From positions 1 to 6,529 of the forward strand of contig JAVBOD010000122.1 of NCBI GenBank assembly GCA_031551045.1: a stretch of DNA of 6,529 nt, in the 5' to 3' direction. Source of the DNA: JAVBOD01 sp031551045 (GTDB lineage: Bacteria; Bacteroidota; Bacteroidia; Bacteroidales; UBA932). Made by a program: the position numbers and the translations under genes. The notes under the pieces were generated by a model that saw only the letters and a program-made list of their open reading frames with translations, made no database searches and was not told the origin of the DNA. The number at the start of each line of letters is the position of its first letter. Within the stretch, counting starts at the first letter, position 1. This document shows positions 1 to 6,446 of the stretch, in pieces.

Positions 1-480
1 ATCAAAGATAGCGATATCAGTAGTATAGAAAGTATTGATATAAAACTGGCTCGCTTCTCTATTGAGGAGGATAAGATTATAGAGTTTGAATACCTCCCGG
101 TTATCAGTTGGTCAAATATGGCAAAAGGTAATCAAAAGGTCTCTAAACCGGAATGGATGGCTGTATTAACAAGGGGGCCCGTTACCCTTTACTTTTTCGA
201 GATAACAAGCAGTGTGAGTACAGGAGGGAGATCGTCGGTCTCTTTCACAGAGACTTATTATTATTGTAAAAGAGAAAGTGAAGAGGTGGCCTCCACCATG
301 ACTGTTGAAACGAATGGATCTATGATCAGAATAGGCAACCCTTTTATTAAAATAATCAGTAAATACTTTGCTGATAGCCCCGGTATAGTGGAGAAGATAT
401 CCAATAAAGAGAAGGGCTACAAATCAAAAGATATTGTAGCTATAGTGAATGAGTATAATGCCGAAAAACTTGCGCAATAA
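1..480 (+). CDS. C-terminal part of an unrecognised protein, 5' end outside window
   Basis: The reading frame is open from the first base and runs to a TAA at 478-480, giving 159 visible residues. The gene therefore starts outside the window, and the first internal ATG (118) is unlikely to be the true start. I do not recognise the family. The visible part is a soluble-looking mix of alternating hydrophobic and polar residues, with no long membrane segment and no evident catalytic motif. Near the C-terminus it reads KYFADSPGIVEKI followed about 20 residues later by IVNEYN. That 'YF.D.p.l..ki...iv..YN' ending resembles the tails of many uncharacterised secreted Bacteroidota proteins; this is a recollection of pattern, not a search result. 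The stop lies 10 bases before the protease gene on the same strand, so the two are probably co-transcribed. Base composition is AT-rich like the protease and unlike the genes to the right. Confidence 0.75.
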   Translation: MKDSDISSIESIDIKLARFSIEEDKIIEFEYLPVISWSNMAKGNQKVSKPEWMAVLTRGPVTLYFFEITSSVSTGGRSSVSFTETYYYCKRESEEVASTMTVETNGSMIRIGNPFIKIISKYFADSPGIVEKISNKEKGYKSKDIVAIVNEYNAEKLAQ

Positions 481-490
481 AACATTAGGA

Positions 491-2182
491 ATGAAAAAAA
501 TAATGCTGTCATTTTTGTTATTATGCTTTGGCGTAATAGCATTTGCTCAAGATAATTTAAAAGATATAGTGTGCATTATTAAGCCACAATATCCGATAGA
601 AACAAAAGAATTTTACGTAGATTATGGGCGTGCATTAGCTCGCGAAGGGTTTGTAAAATCAGGTGCCCTTTTAAGGAAGATGGAAAATGGAGGATTTGGC
701 TCCGGCGTGGTTATCAAATATAATGAACAATACTACGTATTGACAAATTATCATGTGGTTGATTTTGCGACATCTGCCTCTTTAGAGTTTCAAAACAGCA
801 CGAATTTACACCTTAAAGAATGTGCAATTATAAATAGGAATAAGGATTTCGATTTAGCATTAATAGCGCTTCCGGCTAACTCGGGAATTCAATATGGGTT
901 TTCTCTTTCTAATGTGACACTTAAAGAAGGAACAGAAGTATGGTCGGCCGGATTTCCAGGCATACAAAATAAGCCTTCCTGGCAATTAGGGAAAGGTATT
1001 GTATCCAATGAATTTTTTAAAGATTCTTCTTTCATCAATGCCAAATTAACCTACATTATTCAACACACGGCACAAATAGATCCAGGTAGTTCGGGCGGCG
1101 CTCTTTTAATAACACAACCGGCAGAAAAAAACGAGTATGCTATTGTTGGTATAAACACATGGAAAGCTAAAGGAAGAGAAGGTGCTAATTTTGCAATTCC
1201 CACTACAGCCATTATTGACTTTCTGCAAAATGTACATACTGTGAACAACGACAAAGCAGAACAAAAAGTAGAAACCCGAACAAAAGCCTTTATTACTTCG
1301 AAGAATGCTGATAATTATAAAAAAATATTGCCATTTATAAGTGATACCTACGTATATAACATCCCTGCGCCAGAATTTATTAAAATGCTTAAAGAAGCCT
1401 CAAAAGAAGCGAAGACGGATGCAATAGAAGCATTCCGGGACGTAGAACCATTTCAGGCATTCCGAATTGTGATAGCAGACGCAATCTACAAAAAAATCAA
1501 AAAAGCGACTCTTACCTATGTGGGAAGCAGTGAAAACATAGCTGAGAATTACGAAATAACATCGAAAGCCACACTACAGGGAAAAGAGATGCAGATGCAA
1601 TGGGCTCAGACATCAGGAGAATGGTACCTCACGAATACCTCTGCTCTAAAAATAAAAAAAACCAAAGAAGGGCAAGCGAGTGTGGAAGATTGGGAAGAAG
1701 TAGAACATTCTGTTTTTGGGGGTATAGGCTTTCCTTCCGGGAAAGCTATCGGTTACGATTATGAATTTGGTTATACACGGCATTATGCCAGCTTTTTTGC
1801 CACATCCGGCATCTTCTCTACAGGAAGAAAATTTGTAGAAGATTCTATATATACGATGACTGGGAAATATGAAAAAGAAACTAAAACACTCAAATATTTT
1901 GGGATAGAACTCAGTCTTGACTTTCAAGTACCCTTGAAATTTTGTCCGGTTTATACTATTCCTTTTGTAAAGCTTCCCGTTGGCGTAAACTTAGGCGACG
2001 ATGCTTCCACTTTTTATGTGGGAGCCAAGTCCGGCATACGTTTTGCTATCAAATTAGGGAAAGGGTGCAATTTTCTTTATTTAGATACAGAATATCGATA
2101 CAAGTATGCTGTTTCCCAAGATGATGATGATTTATCATCGTCATTTTCTACTTTTGGGTTAAATTTAGGATATGCCTGGTAA
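491..2182 (+). CDS. Secreted trypsin-like serine protease with C-terminal outer-membrane beta-barrel
   Basis: This 563-residue protein is predicted to be exported. Residues 1-19 form a classical signal peptide (MKKI, hydrophobic core, AFA before Gln20) with no lipobox. Residues about 66-246 are a chymotrypsin/HtrA-fold protease. The triad is His88 (LTNYHVV), Asp121 (KDFDLALI) and Ser201 (DPGSSGGAL), with the oxyanion glycine just before. No PDZ domain follows. Residues about 255-400 are a mixed helix-strand region that could be NTF2-like (inference). Residues about 407-563 contain roughly eight amphipathic strands rich in Gly and aromatics, ending FGLNLGYAW; the terminal Trp is typical of outer-membrane barrels. 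I chose the ATG at 491 rather than the in-frame ATG at 449 because only 491 puts the signal peptide at the N-terminus and avoids overlapping the upstream gene. The substrate is unknown. The simplest reading is a barrel-anchored periplasmic or surface protease; a protease with a non-barrel beta domain is the alternative. Confidence 0.85.
   Translation: MKKIMLSFLLLCFGVIAFAQDNLKDIVCIIKPQYPIETKEFYVDYGRALAREGFVKSGALLRKMENGGFGSGVVIKYNEQYYVLTNYHVVDFATSASLEFQNSTNLHLKECAIINRNKDFDLALIALPANSGIQYGFSLSNVTLKEGTEVWSAGFPGIQNKPSWQLGKGIVSNEFFKDSSFINAKLTYIIQHTAQIDPGSSGGALLITQPAEKNEYAIVGINTWKAKGREGANFAIPTTAIIDFLQNVHTVNNDKAEQKVETRTKAFITSKNADNYKKILPFISDTYVYNIPAPEFIKMLKEASKEAKTDAIEAFRDVEPFQAFRIVIADAIYKKIKKATLTYVGSSENIAENYEITSKATLQGKEMQMQWAQTSGEWYLTNTSALKIKKTKEGQASVEDWEEVEHSVFGGIGFPSGKAIGYDYEFGYTRHYASFFATSGIFSTGRKFVEDSIYTMTGKYEKETKTLKYFGIELSLDFQVPLKFCPVYTIPFVKLPVGVNLGDDASTFYVGAKSGIRFAIKLGKGCNFLYLDTEYRYKYAVSQDDDDLSSSFSTFGLNLGYAW
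548..2179 (+). other. Domain layout of the protease: mature region after signal peptide
   Basis: The predicted mature protein starts at Gln20. The catalytic codons are CAT 752-754 (His88), GAT 851-853 (Asp121) and TCG 1091-1093 (Ser201). The barrel-like part begins near base 1709. Strand candidates in order are SVFGGIGFP, IGYDYEFGYTRHY, ASFFATSGIF, YFGIELSLDFQV, YTIPFVKLPVGVNL, FYVGAKSGIRFAIKL, NFLYLDTEYRYKYAV and FSTFGLNLGYAW. An acidic, Ser-rich turn (QDDDDLSSS) lies before the last strand. Two cysteines, one in FCPVY and one in KGCNF, lie on neighbouring candidate strands. Strand limits are judged by eye. Confidence 0.55.
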
Positions 2183-2255
2183 TGATGCCAACAATAGTTG
2201 GAAAGACACACCTCTATAGATTGCTATTATTAAGTTTCAAGAAAGAGTGTCTAAA

Positions 2256-4025
2256 TTATGACTGTTTATCATCGGTTATTCTTAAATACAACTCTTTCAT
2301 TTGCGTTTCGTCAATGCGCGAAGGCGCGTCAAGCATCACGTCGCGGCCGGCATTGTTTTTGGGGAAGGCAATGTAGTCGCGGATGGTTTCCTGTCCGCCG
2401 AACAACGCACACCAACGGTCGAAACCGAAAGCAATGCCGCCATGCGGAGGAGCGCCGTATTTGAAAGCGTCAATCATGAATCCAAAACGGTATTGTGTTT
2501 CTTCGGGCGTAAATCCCAGCACTTCGAACATGCGTTGCTGCACTTTCGAATCGTGGATCCGAATAGAGCCACCGCCTATCTCGGTACCGTTCAACACAAA
2601 GTCATAGGCATTGGCGTTTACTCGTGCAATTTCTTTTTTATCGTTCGAATAAAATTTCTGCAAGTCTTCGGGCTTTGGCGAGGTGAACGGATGATGCATG
2701 GCATAGAAGCGTTGCGTTTCTTCGTCCCATTCCAACAGCGGAAAATCATATACCCACAGCGGAGCAAATACTTTCGGGTCGCGTAACCCCAAACGATTGC
2801 CCATCTCTAAACGTAAAGACCCGGCGGCTTCCAACGTTTTCTTTTTTTCACCGGCTAAAATCAATATCAAATCGCCCGGCGCAGCGCCAAATGCTGTCGC
2901 AATTTTTTGCAAATCATCGGCGGTGTAAAATTTATCGATACTTGACTTCAATCCTTCCGCTGTCCAACGGATATATACCAATCCCTTAGCGCCTATTTGC
3001 GGGCGTTTCACCCATTCGGTGAGTTCGTCGAGTTGTTTGCGGGTGTAGTCGGCGCAACCGGGTACAGAAATACCGCCAATATATTCGGCGCTATCGAACA
3101 CCGCAAAATTTTTGCCTTTTACGGTATCCGTCAATGCTGCAATCCGCATATCGAAACGGATATCGGGTTTGTCGCACCCATAATATTTCATGGCATCGGC
3201 ATAACTCATGCGCGGAAATGCTTCGTTCATTTCCACATCCAACACCGATTTGAATAAGTGTTTAGCCAAGCCCTCGAATGTTTGCAGTACATCTTCGCGC
3301 TCTACAAAACTCATTTCGCAGTCGATTTGCGTAAACTCCGGCTGGCGGTCGGCGCGCAAATCTTCGTCGCGGAAACAGCGCACAATCTGGAAATAGCGGT
3401 CGTAGCCGGCTACCATTAACAATTGTTTTTGTTGTTGCGGGCTTTGCGGCAATGCATAAAATTCGCCGGGATTCATGCGGGAAGGCACTACAAAATCGCG
3501 CGCACCTTCGGGGGTCGATTTAATCAGATACGGAGTTTCTATTTCCAAAAAATGCTGCGCATCCATGTAGCGCCGCACTTCCTGCGCCATACGGTGGCGC
3601 AGTTCCATCGCCTTGCGCAGCGGATTACGACGTAAATCCAAATAACGGTATTTGGCGCGTAATTCCTCGCCTCCGTCACTTTCGTCTTCAATAGTAAAAG
3701 GCGGCGTATCGGCCGCATTTAATATTTTTATTTCGTTTACGACTACTTCTATTTCTCCGGTCGGTATTTTCGAATTTTTGCTACTGCGCTCAATGACCAT
3801 ACCTTTCACTTGCAGCACAAATTCACGCCCCAACGTATCCACCGCTTTTTTAATTCCATCATCGGCATTCTCGTTTATCACCAATTGTGTAATGCCGTAA
3901 CGGTCGCGTAAATCTATAAAAGTCATGCCGCCAAGGTTACGCACACGCTGTACCCAGCCGGCCAGTGTTACTTGTGTGTTTGTGTGTTGCAGGCGTAATT
4001 CGCCGCAAGTGTGAGTTCTGTACAT
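2256..4025 (-). CDS. aspS: Aspartate--tRNA ligase (AspRS)
   Basis: Cytoplasmic class II aminoacyl-tRNA synthetase that charges tRNA-Asp with aspartate using ATP. It is full length at 589 residues, as expected for the bacterial type. The N-terminal OB-fold anticodon domain (about 1-105) contains GWVQRVRNLGGMTFIDLRDR. Motif 1 covers about 143-165 and ends in Pro165. The amino-acid and ATP region includes ALPQSPQQQKQLLM (191-204), and motif 2 is FRDEDLRADRQPEFTQID (218-235). The bacterial GAD insertion spans about 300-415. Motif 3 is HGGIAFGFDR (528-537). Leu31 is the residue E. coli AspRS has at the matching place, where the non-discriminating Pseudomonas-type enzyme has His; this favours a tRNA-Asp-specific enzyme (inference). 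Trp538 after the motif 3 Arg is less usual than Leu but sits outside the catalytic core. The start MYRTHTCGEL fits the family. It converges with the protease gene, and a promoter-like octamer lies 64 bases upstream. Confidence 0.98.
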   Translation of the reverse strand: MYRTHTCGELRLQHTNTQVTLAGWVQRVRNLGGMTFIDLRDRYGITQLVINENADDGIKKAVDTLGREFVLQVKGMVIERSSKNSKIPTGEIEVVVNEIKILNAADTPPFTIEDESDGGEELRAKYRYLDLRRNPLRKAMELRHRMAQEVRRYMDAQHFLEIETPYLIKSTPEGARDFVVPSRMNPGEFYALPQSPQQQKQLLMVAGYDRYFQIVRCFRDEDLRADRQPEFTQIDCEMSFVEREDVLQTFEGLAKHLFKSVLDVEMNEAFPRMSYADAMKYYGCDKPDIRFDMRIAALTDTVKGKNFAVFDSAEYIGGISVPGCADYTRKQLDELTEWVKRPQIGAKGLVYIRWTAEGLKSSIDKFYTADDLQKIATAFGAAPGDLILILAGEKKKTLEAAGSLRLEMGNRLGLRDPKVFAPLWVYDFPLLEWDEETQRFYAMHHPFTSPKPEDLQKFYSNDKKEIARVNANAYDFVLNGTEIGGGSIRIHDSKVQQRMFEVLGFTPEETQYRFGFMIDAFKYGAPPHGGIAFGFDRWCALFGGQETIRDYIAFPKNNAGRDVMLDAPSRIDETQMKELYLRITDDKQS

Positions 4026-4062
4026 ATTTTACAAGTTCAAATTTCGGATTTTACGTTTCAAG

Positions 4063-4077
4063 TTGCAACCGGTGCAA
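4063..4077. repeat. Imperfect palindrome in the aspS leader
   Basis: TTGCA-ACCGG-TGCAA has 5-base arms around a 5-base centre. It falls just after the inferred aspS transcription start. As RNA it could form a small hairpin about 35-50 bases before the ATG. It also overlaps the 8-base palindrome GTTGCAAC (4062-4069). There is no U-tract, so it is not a terminator. Confidence 0.25.
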
Positions 4078-4088
4078 TGAAAAACATG

Positions 4089-4096
4089 CAAAGATA
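4089..4096 (-). promoter_or_regulatory. Putative -7 promoter element for aspS
   Basis: Read on the minus strand this is TATCTTTG, a perfect match to the Bacteroidota -7 consensus TAnnTTTG. Transcription would start near 4082, leaving a leader of about 57 bases before the aspS ATG. No TTG sits at the expected 19-21-base spacing upstream; the nearest TTTG-like run (4125-4130) is 28 bases away. The missing -33 element suggests a weak or activator-dependent promoter, or that this promoter only adds to readthrough from the DUF3667 gene. Confidence 0.5.
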
Positions 4097-4098
4097 AG

Positions 4099-4113
4099 AA
4101 TTTACGGTAAATT
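4099..4113. repeat. 15-base palindrome beside the aspS promoter (possible operator)
   Basis: AATTTAC-G-GTAAATT is a perfect inverted repeat with 7-base arms and a single central base. It lies two bases from the -7 octamer, within what would be the -33/-7 spacer of the aspS promoter. A one-base loop is too small for an RNA hairpin of the full repeat, so a DNA site bound by a dimeric regulator is the more natural reading. The arms are AT-rich, so chance cannot be excluded. Confidence 0.4.
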
Positions 4114-4141
4114 AATATGTTTATCAAAAACGTGGGTTGTT

Positions 4142-5047
4142 TTACTCATCGGGGAAAAAGATGCCGACCGCCAGAACAACCATCAGAAGAATTAAAATAA
4201 TGTACAATAGAGAGAGAAGAACCGCTTTCCACACCACGGATATTTTCCATTTCGGCTGATAAAAACGAGCCATGGCAAACATTAAATAGATGCCGGGTAA
4301 AAACAACAAAACAAGAGTCCATGTCGGCCATGTTGTATCTTCCGTCAAGTTGTTCGCAATAATCATTAGACTGAACAAAATCCAGAGGAAGGTGTGAAAG
4401 TGGACAGCAAACACTAAATGGTACATGTAGTAAAATTTTTTGCGCCAAAAGAAAAGGCCGAGTAATAGCGCAAATACCGGAATCAGTAAAAACGCGACAT
4501 ACGGGCCGTATGTCGAAAAAAGATTTTTCATCTCCCTTTCGCTGTCGGTCAAGTCTTCTGCTATTTTTTCTTTTCCCGGCTTCTGAACTTGTGTGCCGGC
4601 TTCTTTTTCCGCGGTTGCCGCGCCGGCAGGAAGCACGGTTTTGGATTCATTACCGATTGCCTGTTCGGTGGTTGTTTTTTTCTCATTCTCCGGCGCTGTC
4701 CGGTCATTAAAATTTACATTACCAAGAAGCAACGCAAAGAAAATTAACGTGGACATCCAAAACAATTTCACGGGATGCACATAACGGGTAATTCTTCCCA
4801 AGCGATATTCGGACGACAAGAATCCGGGGCGGAATAAAAGATATTTCAGTGTCACCGGTGTTTTGTTATCCAATGAAAAAGCATTTTCCAACAATTGCCC
4901 TATGAGCTTGAAAATAGAAACGCCGCGTCCGGCAAAAATATCCTGCCCGCACACATGGCAATAACGGCCCATGGTTTGTGTGCTGCAATTCCGGCAAACG
5001 GTTTTCACCGGCAGTAATGTACGAATACGTTTGCGGCGTATTTTCAT
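4142..5047 (-). CDS. DUF3667 family zinc-ribbon integral membrane protein
   Basis: A 301-residue protein of unknown function with the DUF3667 layout. The N-terminus carries a zinc-ribbon-like four-cysteine site (Cys18, Cys21, Cys30, Cys33; CRNC...CHVCGQ). A conserved soluble stretch follows (about 45-92), with SLDNKTPVTLKYLLFRPGFLSSEYRLGRITRYVHP cut here into its key parts: TPVTLKYLL, RPG, and the RYVHP just before the membrane. Hydrophobic segments lie near 93-110, 181-201, 207-231, 241-260 and 271-297. The first is separated from the rest by a charged linker (about 112-175) rich in Lys, Glu, Ala and Thr. It should sit in the inner membrane with the ribbon probably cytoplasmic (inference). 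The ATG at 5047 is used because later Met codons would cut off the ribbon. It starts 4 bases after the aspartate kinase stop, so the two are almost certainly one transcript. No enzymatic role can be assigned. Confidence 0.88.
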   Translation of the reverse strand: MKIRRKRIRTLLPVKTVCRNCSTQTMGRYCHVCGQDIFAGRGVSIFKLIGQLLENAFSLDNKTPVTLKYLLFRPGFLSSEYRLGRITRYVHPVKLFWMSTLIFFALLLGNVNFNDRTAPENEKKTTTEQAIGNESKTVLPAGAATAEKEAGTQVQKPGKEKIAEDLTDSEREMKNLFSTYGPYVAFLLIPVFALLLGLFFWRKKFYYMYHLVFAVHFHTFLWILFSLMIIANNLTEDTTWPTWTLVLLFLPGIYLMFAMARFYQPKWKISVVWKAVLLSLLYIILILLMVVLAVGIFFPDE

Positions 5048-5051
5048 CCTG

Positions 5052-6326
5052 TTATATATTAAATACCATTTGTGCGGTGGTGCGGTTACGTTGTTCCAAT
5101 AATAAATTTTTCCCGGCGCTCATTTCTTCTATGCATTCCGGATTCCAATGGCGAATAGTCACTAACTGTAAATTTCCGTTATATTTTATTTTGAAGTCCG
5201 CACCGAGTAAATCCAGCAATAACTCGAACTTCCGGTCGTTTTGCGAAATGCAGGCCGTAAAACTAATCGCCGAATTCTGCATCATGTTGATGCGGATGCC
5301 CGCTTTAGCAAAGGCGGCAAAAATATCGCGCAGGTTATTCTCGGCAATAAACGAAAAATCTTTAGGCGCAATACTTACCAACAGTTGGTTATTCTTTACA
5401 ATATAAGACGGTGTATTTTTCTCCGAATTTGAAGCGCCGGTAATTAAGGTGCCGGGCATTTCGGGATGCAAAAAAGAGCGGACACGCAACGGAATTTTTT
5501 TATTTTCCAACGGTTTTATCGTTTTCGGATGAATCACCGTGGCGCCGTAATACGTCAACTCAATGGCCTCTCCATAGCTGATGTGCGGCAACAGCACCGT
5601 GTCGGCAAAAATTTTCGGATCGGCATTCAGTACGCCGGGCACGTCTTTCCACACGGTCATTTCTTCGGCATCGAGCGCATAGCTGAAAATAGCCGCCGTG
5701 TAGTCGGAACCTTCGCGGCCTAACGTCGTAGTTTTTCCATTGGGTGTTGCTCCTAAAAAACCTTGTGTGAGTAGTATTTTCGATTGTTTGCTATCTGCAA
5801 AAATTTTTTGCGCACAATCCTGTATAGCATTTGTCGTCCATTCCCAATCAATTGTTCCTTCGCGCCAAGTAGCATCGGTGAGCAACAACCGGCGCACATC
5901 CTCCCATTGACAATCGAACCCTTGAGCACACAAGTATTCCGCTATAATAGTGGAAGAAAGTAATTCGCCGAAGCTGACCACCTGGTCGTATTCATAATCG
6001 AAATTGCCGGATGGTTGCTGGGAAATGTAGTCGGATAACTGTTGAAAATAATGATTGATTTTTGCAAATACCGGCACCGTTTTGTCGGGAAACAACGCAT
6101 CGGCAATAGCAAGATGAAATTGCTTGCTTTCTTCCACGAATGCAATGGCTTTCCCGTCGCCGCTCATCCACGCCTGCAGGACTTTTTCCAGCGCATTGGT
6201 GGTTTTGGCCATGGCCGACACCACAACCACCAATTGTTTCGGGGCGTATTGCCGCAGTAAGCGCGCTACATTTTCTACCGCCTGCGCATCTTTCACCGAC
6301 GCACCGCCAAATTTAAATACTTCCAT
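5052..6326 (-). CDS. lysC: Aspartate kinase (aspartokinase)
   Basis: Monofunctional aspartate kinase, 424 residues. It phosphorylates aspartate with ATP to aspartyl phosphate, the first step to lysine/diaminopimelate, threonine and methionine. The amino acid kinase fold opens with the signature VFKFGGASV (residues 3-11; Lys5 catalytic). It continues with SFGELLSS (118-125), GREGSDYTA (203-211), and VWKDVPGVLNADP (225-237), which belongs to the nucleotide site. YYGATVIHPKTI (259-270) follows. Residues about 313-390 form an ACT-type regulatory domain containing AGIRINMMQNSAISF, and a short second ACT remnant ends at residue 424, so allosteric control by pathway amino acids is likely (family knowledge). 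No homoserine dehydrogenase domain is fused. An in-frame ATG at 6374 would add 16 residues, but I chose 6326 because family members begin just before KFGG. It leads the DUF3667 gene by 4 bases and is divergent from thyA. Confidence 0.95.
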   Translation of the reverse strand: MEVFKFGGASVKDAQAVENVARLLRQYAPKQLVVVVSAMAKTTNALEKVLQAWMSGDGKAIAFVEESKQFHLAIADALFPDKTVPVFAKINHYFQQLSDYISQQPSGNFDYEYDQVVSFGELLSSTIIAEYLCAQGFDCQWEDVRRLLLTDATWREGTIDWEWTTNAIQDCAQKIFADSKQSKILLTQGFLGATPNGKTTTLGREGSDYTAAIFSYALDAEEMTVWKDVPGVLNADPKIFADTVLLPHISYGEAIELTYYGATVIHPKTIKPLENKKIPLRVRSFLHPEMPGTLITGASNSEKNTPSYIVKNNQLLVSIAPKDFSFIAENNLRDIFAAFAKAGIRINMMQNSAISFTACISQNDRKFELLLDLLGADFKIKYNGNLQLVTIRHWNPECIEEMSAGKNLLLEQRNRTTAQMVFNI

Positions 6327-6329
6327 GTA

Positions 6330-6346
6330 CGTATTTTTGAAATACG
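6330..6346. repeat. Perfect inverted repeat just upstream of lysC
   Basis: CGTATTT-TTG-AAATACG has perfect 7-base arms and a 3-base centre, and ends 3 bases before the lysC ATG at 6326. In RNA it could form a small hairpin hiding the ribosome landing zone. In DNA it could be an operator at the start site. If lysC truly begins at 6374, the repeat would be inside the coding region. Confidence 0.4.
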
Positions 6347-6352
6347 AAAGTA
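6345..6352 (-). promoter_or_regulatory. Weak candidate -7 element for lysC
   Basis: The minus strand reads TACTTTCG, one mismatch from TAnnTTTG. It overlaps the edge of the inverted repeat at 6330-6346 and would give a very short leader of about a dozen bases. No TTG is found at the usual spacing upstream. This is the best match in the gap on this strand, but it is weak. Confidence 0.25.
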
Positions 6353-6391
6353 GTGATTTCTTTACAATCTCCATGCCTTCTCTTAAAGAAC

Positions 6392-6422
6392 TTGTCCAAC
6401 TTTCATAAAAATCGTATCTTTG
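6392..6422 (+). promoter_or_regulatory. Bacteroidota-type promoter for thyA
   Basis: A -33 TTG (6392-6394), a 20-base spacer, then TATCTTTG (6415-6422), which matches TAnnTTTG perfectly. Transcription should begin near 6428-6430, leaving a leader of about 18 bases before the thyA ATG. Both elements and the spacing fit the consensus recognised by the Bacteroidota primary sigma factor, so this is the clearest promoter in the window. Confidence 0.75.
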
Positions 6423-6446
6423 GTATTTATTTACAGTGATTTTTCG

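Noticed and set aside
449..490. Upstream in-frame ATG extending the protease by 14 residues
   Set aside because: It overlaps the end of the preceding gene and puts charged residues before the signal peptide; the ATG at 491 begins a textbook signal sequence.
2188..2252. Possible bidirectional terminator between the protease gene and aspS
   Set aside because: CCAAC-AATA-GTTGG (2188-2201) has only a 5-base stem and no T-tract. AGACAC/GTGTCT (2204-2209 with 2247-2252) has a 37-base loop. Neither is convincing.
2182..2376. Short + strand open frame (64 aa) starting at the protease stop
   Set aside because: Most of it lies antisense to the conserved 3' end of aspS, and the product shows no domain or signal.
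2301..2786. 161-codon open frame antisense to aspS
   Set aside because: It is a by-product of GC-rich codons in aspS, whose own protein is fully conserved through the region; no recognisable protein results.
4146..4448. 100-codon minus-strand open frame inside the DUF3667 gene
   Set aside because: It is an alternate frame of the last membrane segments. The DUF3667 frame has the zinc ribbon, clean hydrophobic segments and a matching start.
4978..5406. 142-codon open frame antisense to the lysC/DUF3667 junction
   Set aside because: It crosses two well-supported genes on the other strand and has no family features.
6327..6374. Longer aspartate kinase start at 6374
   Set aside because: The extra 16 residues precede the family N-terminus MEVFKFGG and have no counterpart I know; the 6326 start fits the family.
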